Positions 7,704 to 15,299 of a stretch of DNA of 22,227 bases are shown here, piece after piece. The position numbers and the translations under genes were made by a program. Position 1 is the first letter of the stretch. Every line of letters begins with the position of its first letter. The DNA comes from Fusobacteriota bacterium. Its GTDB lineage: Bacteria; Fusobacteriota; Fusobacteriia; JAPLKR01. The notes beneath the pieces were generated by a model. The model had not been told where the DNA came from. It was given only the letters and a program-made list of their open reading frames with translations, and made no database searches. The stretch is from contig JAPLKR010000059.1 of assembly GCA_026387965.1 (NCBI GenBank), positions 1 to 22,227 of the forward strand. Direction: 5' to 3'.

Positions 7704-9911
7704 ATGAAGAAAAAAATTATAATTTTAGCAATATTGGCAGCACTGTCTACGGCAGCTTTAAGTGCGGGATTAGCATATGATAATTCGAATTTCAATGTTC
7801 CAGGCGGTTCATATTCTGATGTATTAACAATTGATAATAGCGGTTCTAGCAATGTCATAGTAAAGAAAATTCAGTTTCAAACAACCAATACAAATTTTGA
7901 CTTAACAGGGGTATATGGAACACTTCAATTGTCAGGTGCTTCGGTAGTTAAAAGTATTAATGGTTTAGGTGTCGCGACGTATACTTTCTCAACAGAGAAT
8001 AGTGCAGGAGTGACGATTCCTGCTGGAGGCAGTGTAAATATGACGCAGATACCTATTCAAAATGGTTCAGATACTCAAAATGGTATTCCAAACTATTTTA
8101 GTTTGCCATCGAATCTGGTGGCGATACTTTCAGATGGCACTCAGGTTACGATACCATTAGAGGGTACAACAACAACTCAAGATCCCAATAGTGCGCAAGA
8201 AAGAGGAGCATTTTTTGTAAATTGGGCTAATTATCACTCTGATAATGTGAGCAATCAATTATATCCTTCTCAAATTCCAATACCAACTTTGAATACAATT
8301 TTTTATCAGCTATTTGTGATTGACCCAACAAATGAAACTATTTCATTTTCTGATCCAAATCATGATCAATACTACATCCCTGCATTTCAAACATTAGGTG
8401 AGCAAAATCCATATTTAAAATTGATGTTGAGTTTTGGTGGTTGGGGAGATACAATTTTCCCATCTTATCAATTAGCACAGGTGTTTGACGCAGATAATGG
8501 GGCGAATAGTTCTAATGGGCCTGTACAAACATTAGCACAAAATATGACAAAAACCATGTATGAAATTGGATTTAATGGCCTTGATATTGATTATGAGTGG
8601 AATGCACTTTATACTTCAACTTTAACGATGACATTAACGCCTGCTAGAGCAAGTGGTTATCAAAATTTATTAACAGATTTAAGAACTGATTTGGATACAC
8701 TTTCTCAGCAAACAGGAAAAAAATATTTTCTCTCAACTGATGTTCCCGCAGGATTAGATAGCATTGCTAATTTTTCTGCCAATGGAGGTTCTTGGCTTGC
8801 AGTTGGAAAAGCAGTGGATTACTTTAATTTAATGGCATATGACTATCACGGACAATTTGACGCACCACCAAGTAGCCCAACGCAAGATAGTGTAACAGGG
8901 TTTAATGCACCAATGAGTAGTTCGTATTCGTATAGTACGCAGTTAGCGTGTAGTTCCAATGTTGTTTCATCTGTTCCTGCATATGAAAGTGCTGGAATAC
9001 CAAAATACAAATTGGTACTTGGCATACCAGCTTATGGAAGATTAGAAAAAGTGGCAGCCAGTTCAATAGTAAATGATACAAACCAAGGATGCTATTTGCC
9101 ACTTGATAGTGCTGCTAATCAGCCAATGGGTGAGGGGGATCAACCTGGGGGAACTTTTGATTATAAAGCACTTGTAGATTCAAAAGATTACCTATGGGGA
9201 AGTGTTTATTTGCCATCAGATTTAATTGTAGTTCCATCGAATATTGATAATAGTTCAAAAAATGGATATGCAGAAAAAACGGCTTGGGCATATTCAAAAA
9301 ATGCAAATGAATTTATCAGTTTTGATGATGGGAAATCAGCGCAATATAAAGGTGAGTGGGCTAATCAGCAAGGATTAGGTGGTTTTATGGTTTGGGAGAT
9401 AGATGGAGACATTCCTCAAACAGATTCAAATTATAAAACAGAAAGTATTGTATATAATGCCTATACAGGATTAGAAGCAATCAACCCTAACCCACCAGCA
9501 CCACCAACACCAGCACCACCAACACCAGCACCACCAGCACCACCAGCACCACCAACACCACCAACACCACCTGGACCACAATCACAAAGTGTTGACATTG
9601 CATTAACAGGTGGAAGCACATGGCTAAGTGGGGTAGGGCAATATAATATTACAAATACATCAAGTTCTTTGATTGATTTAACACAGACTCCGCTTAATTT
9701 ATCTGGGATACCATCTAATGTGACGGCCAATATATATGGATTTGATATTGATGGTAGTTGGGTTGCTGATACGGCAATTTCAAGCACTCAATACGCTATT
9801 GCAGGAAGTATCAATCCAGGAAGTAAACTAACTTTTTCTGTAAACTTATCTGAAGGTGGTACAGGTTTAGTTTCAAACACTGTAATGGTAAAAGCTCAAA
9901 TAGGTAATTAA
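7704..9911 (+). CDS. Secreted GH18 chitinase-like glycoside hydrolase
   Basis: The start at ATG 7704 follows TAGGAGAGACA 8 nt after mupG; an upstream in-frame ATG at 7668 lies inside mupG and would spoil the signal peptide. The 735-residue protein has a Sec signal peptide (residues 1-21, Lys-rich then hydrophobic, ending ALSA). Next come a beta-rich module (about 25-155), a GH18 barrel (about 165-590), a Pro/Ala/Thr linker (596-625) and a C-terminal beta-rich module (628-735). Barrel landmarks are LSFGGW (242-247), NGLDIDYEW with catalytic Glu298 and assisting Asp294 and Asp296, NLMAYDYHG (375-383) and GFMVWEIDGD (560-569). The first Asp of the DGxDxDxE motif is Asn291, away from the catalytic acid. 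Cys416 and Cys463 could form a disulfide. No sortase motif or SLH repeat is seen, so release into the medium is likely. An endo-beta-N-acetylglucosaminidase is the main alternative to chitinase. Last gene of the PTS operon. Confidence 0.88.
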   Translation: MKKKIIILAILAALSTAALSAGLAYDNSNFNVPGGSYSDVLTIDNSGSSNVIVKKIQFQTTNTNFDLTGVYGTLQLSGASVVKSINGLGVATYTFSTENSAGVTIPAGGSVNMTQIPIQNGSDTQNGIPNYFSLPSNLVAILSDGTQVTIPLEGTTTTQDPNSAQERGAFFVNWANYHSDNVSNQLYPSQIPIPTLNTIFYQLFVIDPTNETISFSDPNHDQYYIPAFQTLGEQNPYLKLMLSFGGWGDTIFPSYQLAQVFDADNGANSSNGPVQTLAQNMTKTMYEIGFNGLDIDYEWNALYTSTLTMTLTPARASGYQNLLTDLRTDLDTLSQQTGKKYFLSTDVPAGLDSIANFSANGGSWLAVGKAVDYFNLMAYDYHGQFDAPPSSPTQDSVTGFNAPMSSSYSYSTQLACSSNVVSSVPAYESAGIPKYKLVLGIPAYGRLEKVAASSIVNDTNQGCYLPLDSAANQPMGEGDQPGGTFDYKALVDSKDYLWGSVYLPSDLIVVPSNIDNSSKNGYAEKTAWAYSKNANEFISFDDGKSAQYKGEWANQQGLGGFMVWEIDGDIPQTDSNYKTESIVYNAYTGLEAINPNPPAPPTPAPPTPAPPAPPAPPTPPTPPGPQSQSVDIALTGGSTWLSGVGQYNITNTSSSLIDLTQTPLNLSGIPSNVTANIYGFDIDGSWVADTAISSTQYAIAGSINPGSKLTFSVNLSEGGTGLVSNTVMVKAQIGN
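9492..9571 (+). repeat. Tandem CCACCA-type repeat encoding Pro-rich linker
   Basis: About 80 bases of near-perfect CCA/CCACCAACA/CCAGCA units encode alternating PPA and PPT tripeptides (residues 597-625 of the GH18 protein). This low-complexity stretch is much richer in C than its surroundings. It forms an extended hinge between the catalytic barrel and the C-terminal module. The near-identity of units at the DNA level suggests recent expansion by slippage, and all unit changes in multiples of 3 would keep the frame. Confidence 0.9.
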
Positions 9912-9939
9912 AGAAGAGATTTTTCTTAAATGCTTAAAA

Positions 9940-9981
9940 TCCCTATCTTTTATCCTTTTTGATAGAGATAGGGACTTTTCT
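9940..9981 (+). terminator. Intrinsic terminator of the PTS-mupG-GH18 operon
   Basis: TCCCTATCT (9940-9948) pairs with AGATAGGGA (9966-9974) in a 9-bp stem with a 17-nt T-rich loop, followed by CTTTTCTATTT. It lies about 30 nt after the GH18 stop codon. Confidence 0.8.
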
Positions 9982-10268
9982 ATTTATAGGAAATTATATA
10001 TTTGAAAAAGTAGAGGATTTGTAGGAATTTCAGAAAGAGGAGTTATAAATAACGGAGTCAGGGGAATTGTTTATAGTTGTTTAGACATAATATCACGCGC
10101 ATCATAAAAAGCCGTCAGATATATTAACTATCTAGAGGTTTTTGAGGGTTGCTTAGCAACTATTTGTTCTGGCGTATTTTAATGTTAAATAATTATTGAG
10201 TGCAATGTGTTTTAACACTATTTTTTGACTTTAATTATAGTATAAAATTAAGAAAACAAGAGGTTAGA
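9982..10268 (+). promoter_or_regulatory. Gene-free leader before orphan EIIC, with hairpins
   Basis: The interval has no credible gene. A composite hairpin spans 10106-10143: AAAAA and CC on the 5' side pair with GG and TTTTT on the 3' side with one bulged G. Inside is a 3x3 internal loop and the stem AGATA/TATCT. The closing T-run makes it terminator-like. A second hairpin GTTGC-TTA-GCAAC follows at 10148-10160. Near the start codon, GTGTT-TT-AACAC (10207-10218) is an inverted repeat, and TTTAAC (10211-10216) with TATAGT (10236-10241) is a weak promoter with a 19-nt spacer. I see no clear BglG/LicT-type antiterminator consensus or cre box. Regulation by a DNA-bound repressor or by RNA attenuation are both possible. 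Confidence 0.4.
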
Positions 10269-11582
10269 ATGAATAAATTTAGTCTAATATTAGAAAAAAA
10301 ATTAATGCCAATAGCATTTAAAATTGGAAGTCAGAGGCATCTTCAAGCCATTCGTGATGGAATTGTACTCATTACGCCATTTGTTATTATTGGTTCAATT
10401 TTTTTGATTATTGCTAATTTGCCGATTGCAGGATACCCTGCACTTATGGCACATATATTTGGACCAACTTGGCAAGATGGACTTCAAATTGCAGTTAATG
10501 CGACATTTGGATTGGCGGGGATTCTCGCCTGTATAGGCATTGCTTACCGTTTAGCGGGACAATATAAAATTGATTCGCTTGCGTGTCTTGCCATTTCGCT
10601 CTGCGTATACATCATGCTGATTCCGATACAACTCATGCCATCAGCTACGGGGGTGGCAGCATCACTTGTGCTCCCAATTGGGTATTTAAATAGTTCGGGA
10701 ATATTTGTGGGCATAATTGTAGCGTTTATTGTAACGGAAATTTTTCGAATTTTTGTTAAAAAAAATATTATGATAAAAATGCCGGAAGGTGTTCCACCGG
10801 CAGTTATGAAAACGTTCGCAGCGTTGATACCGGGACTTTTTATTATTTTTGTATTTTGGTTTATTCGAATTATACTTGCCCATACAGGATTTCACGATGC
10901 CTTCAATATTGTGGCGGTAATTATAGGAAAACCGGTATCGATTCTTGGCGGTTCGCTCATTGGTGTTATTGTAGCTGTGACGATTGCTCAAATTTTATGG
11001 CTTGGAGGAATACAAGGACAAGCGCTTATATTTGGGATTATGGCGCCAATTTGGCTGAATTTTACAGATCAAAATCGATTGGCATATATTGCAGGGCAAC
11101 ACCTCCCAAATGTAATAACTCAACCTTTTTTAGACCTATTTTATAGTATTGGGGGGTCTGGAGTAACGTTTTCATTGGTATTTTTAATGCTTTTTCGAGC
11201 CCGGAGCAAACAGCTCAAAAGTATTGCTCGTTTAGCGGCTGCCCCAGCTCTTTTTAATATTAATGAACCAGTCATATTTGGACTTCCTATAATACTTAAT
11301 CCGATTATGGTGATTCCCTTTGTTGTAACACCTATTGTTGTGATAACAATGACATATTTTGCAATGAAATTGGGACTTGTAGCACACACTGTAGGGATTA
11401 TGCTTCCGTGGACAACACCACCGATTATCAGCGGATATTTAGCCACAGGAGGCCACATTTCAGGAGCGGTTATGCAAATTGTTACAATATTTGTAGCAGG
11501 CGCTATTTATTATCCATTTTTTAAAATTTTTGATAGACAAAAACTTGCAGAAGAAAATTCGATTGAAAAAGAGAGTGTTTAG
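10269..11582 (+). CDS. Orphan PTS lactose/cellobiose-family EIIC
   Basis: The 437-residue permease is a clear paralogue of the EIIC at 4957: QRHLQAIRDGI (22-32), MPEGVPPAVMKTFAALIPG (171-189), FYSIGGSGVTFSL (291-303) and NINEPVIFGLP (330-340) with Glu333. The frame is open upstream to 10200, but AAGAGG and the alignment with the paralogue fix the start at 10269. The odd point is LWLGGIQGQ (243-251): Gln249 stands where the first paralogue has His240 in WFFGLHGAN, and the next residues also differ. No EIIA or EIIB gene accompanies it, so it probably uses those at 4633 and 6281. The GH1 gene starts 8 nt downstream, which points to a beta-glucoside-type substrate. Confidence 0.93.
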   Translation: MNKFSLILEKKLMPIAFKIGSQRHLQAIRDGIVLITPFVIIGSIFLIIANLPIAGYPALMAHIFGPTWQDGLQIAVNATFGLAGILACIGIAYRLAGQYKIDSLACLAISLCVYIMLIPIQLMPSATGVAASLVLPIGYLNSSGIFVGIIVAFIVTEIFRIFVKKNIMIKMPEGVPPAVMKTFAALIPGLFIIFVFWFIRIILAHTGFHDAFNIVAVIIGKPVSILGGSLIGVIVAVTIAQILWLGGIQGQALIFGIMAPIWLNFTDQNRLAYIAGQHLPNVITQPFLDLFYSIGGSGVTFSLVFLMLFRARSKQLKSIARLAAAPALFNINEPVIFGLPIILNPIMVIPFVVTPIVVITMTYFAMKLGLVAHTVGIMLPWTTPPIISGYLATGGHISGAVMQIVTIFVAGAIYYPFFKIFDRQKLAEENSIEKESV

Positions 11583-11590
11583 GAGGATAG

Positions 11591-12976
11591 GTGAAATATC
11601 AATTTCCAAAAGAGTTTTGGTGGGGGACGGCATGTTCGGCACCACAATCAGAGGGTGCAGCAGATAGAGAGGGAAAAAAGCAAAATATTTTAGATTATTG
11701 GTATGAAATAGAGTCTAATCGATTCTTTGAAGGCGTAGGTCCAGATGATACGTCGGACTTTTACGATCGCTATAAAGAAGATATTGCGCTAATGAAAAAG
11801 CTTTCTCATAACAGCTATAGACTTTCCGTTTCGTGGTCACGCTTAATTCCAAATGGGATAGGTGAAATCAACCCCAAAGCAGTTGAGTTTTATAATAATG
11901 TGATTAATACGATGATTGCCGAAGGTGTTACGCCATTTGTCAATTTGTATCATTTTGATATGCCTATGGAGCTTCAAAAGCAAGGTGGATTTGAAAATAG
12001 AGAGTTCGTCGAGTGGTTTGCAAATTATGCAGATACGTGTTTTAAACTATTTGGAGACAGAGTTAAGTATTGGTTTACCTATAATGAGCCAATCGTAATG
12101 CCTGAGGGAGGGTATCTATATGATTTCTTCTATCCAAACGTTGTGGATTCAAAACGCTCTTTCCAAGTGGCGTACAATATTGTGATTTCGCATTTGAAAG
12201 CGGTTGAAAAGTTTAGAGCGGGGGGATATCCAGGTAAAATTGGAATAATTTTGAACCTATCACCAGTCTATCCAAGAAGCCAAAGTGTGGCGGATTTAAA
12301 AGCAGCGCGTATGATGGATCTTTTTGTAAATCGTAGCTTTTTAGACCCGATATTAAAGGGAGAATATCCGATTGAACTTTGTCAAATTTTAGCCGATAGA
12401 GGACTTACTCCGGTAGTGTGTCAAGGTGATGCTGAGCTGATGAAACGGTGTAAAATTGACATCGTGGGATTAAATTATTATCAACCAAGAAGAGCAAAAC
12501 TTAGAGAAAATGCTGTTAATTCGGATGCGCCATTTATGCCGGATCATCTTTATGATCACTATGAAATGCCCGGTAGAACGATGAATCCTTATAGAGGGTG
12601 GGAAATCTATCCAAGAGGAATCTATGATATGCTTATTGATATTCGTGATAATTATGGCAATATAGAGTGTTTTATCTCTGAAAATGGGATGGGTGTAGAA
12701 AATGAAGAGCGTTTTAAAGTGGATGGCGTGATTCAAGATGACTATCGTATTGAATTTATTAGAACTCATTTGGAATTTGTACATAAAGCGCATAGTGAAG
12801 GGTGTAATGTGGTAGGCTATCATCTTTGGACATTTTTTGATTGTTGGTCATGGATGAATGCGTATAAAAACCGTTATGGATTTGTAGAAATTGACCGTAA
12901 GAATGGTAAAAAGCGCGTGATAAAAAAATCCGGATGGTGGTTTAAAGAGCTTATCGATAAGAGTGGATTTTATTAG
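11591..12976 (+). CDS. GH1 6-phospho-beta-glycosidase
   Basis: This 461-residue cytoplasmic enzyme should hydrolyse the phosphorylated disaccharide or aryl glycoside delivered by the EIIC encoded just upstream. Motifs are the N-terminal FPKEFWWGTACSAPQSEG (5-22), TYNEP with acid/base Glu166, and FISENGMG with nucleophile Glu364. In HLWTFFDCWSWMNAYKNRYGF, Ser420 replaces the Glu seen in non-phospho beta-glucosidases; together with Tyr429 and nearby Lys426 this marks the 6-phospho-specific branch. The start is GTG, set by AGGAGG at 11581-11586, which overlaps the EIIC stop region. Full length for the family. Whether it prefers 6-phospho-glucosides or galactosides cannot be decided here. Last gene before a terminator. 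Confidence 0.93.
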   Translation: MKYQFPKEFWWGTACSAPQSEGAADREGKKQNILDYWYEIESNRFFEGVGPDDTSDFYDRYKEDIALMKKLSHNSYRLSVSWSRLIPNGIGEINPKAVEFYNNVINTMIAEGVTPFVNLYHFDMPMELQKQGGFENREFVEWFANYADTCFKLFGDRVKYWFTYNEPIVMPEGGYLYDFFYPNVVDSKRSFQVAYNIVISHLKAVEKFRAGGYPGKIGIILNLSPVYPRSQSVADLKAARMMDLFVNRSFLDPILKGEYPIELCQILADRGLTPVVCQGDAELMKRCKIDIVGLNYYQPRRAKLRENAVNSDAPFMPDHLYDHYEMPGRTMNPYRGWEIYPRGIYDMLIDIRDNYGNIECFISENGMGVENEERFKVDGVIQDDYRIEFIRTHLEFVHKAHSEGCNVVGYHLWTFFDCWSWMNAYKNRYGFVEIDRKNGKKRVIKKSGWWFKELIDKSGFY

Positions 12977-13083
12977 AGGAGTCAAATTAATGTTATGTTG
13001 AGATTCTATTACTTTGTTTTATAGCGGATTGTCAATTGTATTTAATTTTTTTTTATATAAACGAATACTGTTGGGAGCATTAC

Positions 13084-13126
13084 AAGCCCTCTCCAGACAA
13101 CTATCTAAAGAGGGCTTGAATTTTTT
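13084..13126 (+). terminator. Intrinsic terminator between the GH1 and GNAT genes
   Basis: AAGCCCTCT (13084-13092) and AGAGGGCTT (13109-13117) form a perfect 9-bp stem around a 16-nt loop, followed on the plus strand by GAATTTTTTCT. It lies just past the stop of the convergent minus-strand GNAT gene and may stop that transcript as well, although no T-run follows in that direction. Confidence 0.8.
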
Positions 13127-13127
13127 C

Positions 13128-13679
13128 TTATAGTGTCCATTCTTCTCTTAAAATTCCATAGCTTACAGAGTCAAAATACTCTCCATTCACAATTCTGGCT
13201 TTTCGAATTCTAGCCTCTAATTGAAAGCCTAATTTTTCAGCTAGTTTCATCATGCCTAAATTGCCTGACCACGTTGTAAGTCCGAGACGAATAATTTCAG
13301 AATGAGTGATGAACACGTTATTTATCCACAATTTCAGAGCCATTTCACCGACTCCTTTTCCCCAAAAATTTTCATCAAAAATAACAATACCAATATCCAA
13401 CCAATAAGTCTCCTTGCTGACCCAATAGAATGAAACTTGGCCTATTATTTGATTGCTATCTTTTAGGGCGATTAATTGAGAGTGAGTGTAAAGAGCTGAA
13501 TCTTTGTATAGTATTTTTGATTTAAGTGACTTGCAATATTCTTTCAATTCTTCTTCTGAGCGCTTTTTAAAATAGGGACCATTAAGCTCATGAAATTTTC
13601 TACTTGGGTGATTTAAGGTGTAAAAAGAATCTAAGTCATCTAGAGTGATATCTCTTAAAATAATGTCAGAAGTAATCAT
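13128..13679 (-). CDS. GNAT-family N-acetyltransferase, RimJ/RimL type
   Basis: The 183-residue protein fits the GNAT fold. It begins ITSDIILRDITLDDLDSFY. A central strand (QIIGQVSFYWV) leads to the acetyl-CoA loop NFWGKGVGEMALKLW, and then to IIRLGLTTWSGNLGMMKLAEKLGF, the usual C-terminal motif B with Asn and the KLGF turn. This arrangement is typical of RimJ/RimL-like enzymes that acetylate protein N termini or small amines; the substrate is unknown. The frame is open 18 codons further upstream, but GGAAGGA directly before ATG 13679 and the family N terminus support the shorter form. It lies 78 nt downstream of the M32 carboxypeptidase on the same strand and is probably co-transcribed with it. 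Confidence 0.85.
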   Translation of the reverse strand: MITSDIILRDITLDDLDSFYTLNHPSRKFHELNGPYFKKRSEEELKEYCKSLKSKILYKDSALYTHSQLIALKDSNQIIGQVSFYWVSKETYWLDIGIVIFDENFWGKGVGEMALKLWINNVFITHSEIIRLGLTTWSGNLGMMKLAEKLGFQLEARIRKARIVNGEYFDSVSYGILREEWTL

Positions 13680-13757
13680 ATTATTCCTTCCAAGAACTAC
13701 CTTCTTTATTTTCAAATAGTGGCTATTAATCAAATAAAAGTAGTTTCAAATTCTCAT

Positions 13758-15260
13758 TTATAAATTATATATTTTTGAGAATTTTTCTTTTAAATAATCT
13801 GTAAAGTATTTTGGGTTAAAATCTTCTTGTCCTAAATTAAAAATAAGCTCACTTGGTGTTTTAAGCCCACCGTACTGGTGGATATTTTGAGTGAGATAGT
13901 TTAGTATAGGTCGTAAATCACCCTTTTCAAGAAGTGTATCAAAATCTAATGTTTTTCGCATATGGTATAGAATATGCGAAGCATAAGCTGTTCCTAAAGC
14001 ATAAGTTGGAAAGTAACCAAAGGAGCCACCTGACCAATGTACATCTTGAAGTATCCCTTCAGAATCACTTTGTACATCGATACCTAAATACTCTTTGTAT
14101 TTAGAATTCCAAAGCTTTGGTAAATCATGAATTGAAAGGCTAGGGTTTTCAAATATCGTTTTTTCCACTTCATAGCGAATGACAATATGAAGAGGATAAG
14201 TAAGCTCATCGGCCTCTACACGAATGAGTGAGGGCTCTACAATATTCATCATACGGTAGAAATTTTCAAGCGAAATATCAGAGAGTTCTGCTTTAAAACT
14301 TTCTTGAAGTTTTGGATAGACTTTCTTCCAAAAAAGAATATTTTTACCAATGAGATTTTCAAAAAAACGTGATTGAGACTCATGAATGCCATATGAAGTT
14401 TCTTCTGAAAGAAGGGTTCCGAGGATATCATCTCCCATATTTTGGTCATAAAGAGCATGTCCACTTTCGTGAATGGTGCTAAAAATAGAAGAGAGAAGTA
14501 GCTCAGCGTGGTATCTCGAGGTGATACGCACATCATTTTTGTCAAAATGAAGGGTGAACGGGTGAACGCTTTCCGCTAAAAGTCCTCTTTCAAAATCAAA
14601 ATGAAGATATTCGGCTAGCCATTTTGAGAATTTTTTTTGAGTGTCTACATCAAATTTTTGATGTAGTGCTTCTGTGTTGATTTGAGGCTCTTTTGAAATT
14701 CGCGCAATCAAAGGCACAATTTCTTGCTTGAGTGTGTTGAAAAAATCATCGAGCTTTTCAACGCTCATTCCCTCTTCGTATTCACAGACAAGCGCATTAT
14801 AAGGATGTCCTTCAAATCCAAAATATGAGATGAATTTTCTTTGAAATTCAATAATTTTTTCCAGCGTGTGGGCAAAAATTGAGAAGTCATTTTTTTCTCG
14901 AGCCTCTGCCCAAACACTTTGAGCAAGAGCTGTAAGTTCTGAAAATTCCACATATTCATGTTGAGGTATTTTGGCCGTTTTATCAGAATTTTTGATGGAA
15001 AGTGTGACAATTCTCTTTTCAATTTCTGTCAGATTTTCTCTGCTGGTATTAAGTACTTCCAAGGCATGGCGATACTCTTTTGAAGTGAAAATTTTATAGA
15101 GTTTTTCAGAAAAAAAACCAATAGCTTCTGAGTGTCGGACTACACCTTTTGCGGGTGTTTGTGTTTCTAAGTCCCAACATATGAGGGTTATAGCACGGTT
15201 AAAGTGATTTCGTTTAATCGTATTATCGTTTAAACATTTCTTTGCTTCATCGAATGTCAT
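13758..15260 (-). CDS. ypwA: M32 family thermostable-type metallocarboxypeptidase
   Basis: The 500-residue cytoplasmic zinc enzyme removes C-terminal residues from peptides. Family M32 motifs are clear: HPF (233-235), HESGHALYDQ with zinc ligands His264 and His268 and catalytic Glu265, and IHESQSRFFEN with third ligand Glu294. Later elements include EADELTYPLHIVIRYEVEK and GGSFGYFPTYALG, both conserved in the family. The length is standard (about 500). GGAGA precedes the ATG, and an extended -10 promoter lies 34 nt upstream. As a general peptide scavenger it may feed amino acids; it is divergent from the ykfB operon across the gap 15261-15687. Confidence 0.95.
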   Translation of the reverse strand: MTFDEAKKCLNDNTIKRNHFNRAITLICWDLETQTPAKGVVRHSEAIGFFSEKLYKIFTSKEYRHALEVLNTSRENLTEIEKRIVTLSIKNSDKTAKIPQHEYVEFSELTALAQSVWAEAREKNDFSIFAHTLEKIIEFQRKFISYFGFEGHPYNALVCEYEEGMSVEKLDDFFNTLKQEIVPLIARISKEPQINTEALHQKFDVDTQKKFSKWLAEYLHFDFERGLLAESVHPFTLHFDKNDVRITSRYHAELLLSSIFSTIHESGHALYDQNMGDDILGTLLSEETSYGIHESQSRFFENLIGKNILFWKKVYPKLQESFKAELSDISLENFYRMMNIVEPSLIRVEADELTYPLHIVIRYEVEKTIFENPSLSIHDLPKLWNSKYKEYLGIDVQSDSEGILQDVHWSGGSFGYFPTYALGTAYASHILYHMRKTLDFDTLLEKGDLRPILNYLTQNIHQYGGLKTPSELIFNLGQEDFNPKYFTDYLKEKFSKIYNL

Positions 15261-15293
15261 TTTTTTCTCTCCTTATATAATGGTGGTGAATCT

Positions 15294-15299
15294 ATTATA
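15294..15299 (-). promoter_or_regulatory. Extended -10 promoter of the M32 gene
   Basis: On the minus strand the sequence TGGTATAAT gives a perfect -10 (15299-15294) with the upstream TG of an extended -10 element. The -35 is poor (TTTATT at 15322-15317, 17-nt spacer). GTGGT/ACCAC arms (15303-15299 and 15287-15283) flank the -10 symmetrically and could be a small operator, though this could be chance. Confidence 0.6.

Noticed and set aside
9461-9787. Minus-strand ORF of 108 codons rich in Gly, Val and Ala opposite the GH18 linker
   Set aside because: Its composition is simply the antisense of the CCA repeat, and it lies wholly inside a clear gene without a good ribosome binding site.
10856-11146. 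Plus- and minus-strand ORFs inside the orphan EIIC gene
   Set aside because: They are in other frames of a full-length permease gene, with Cys/Tyr- or Arg/Asn-rich compositions unlike real proteins.
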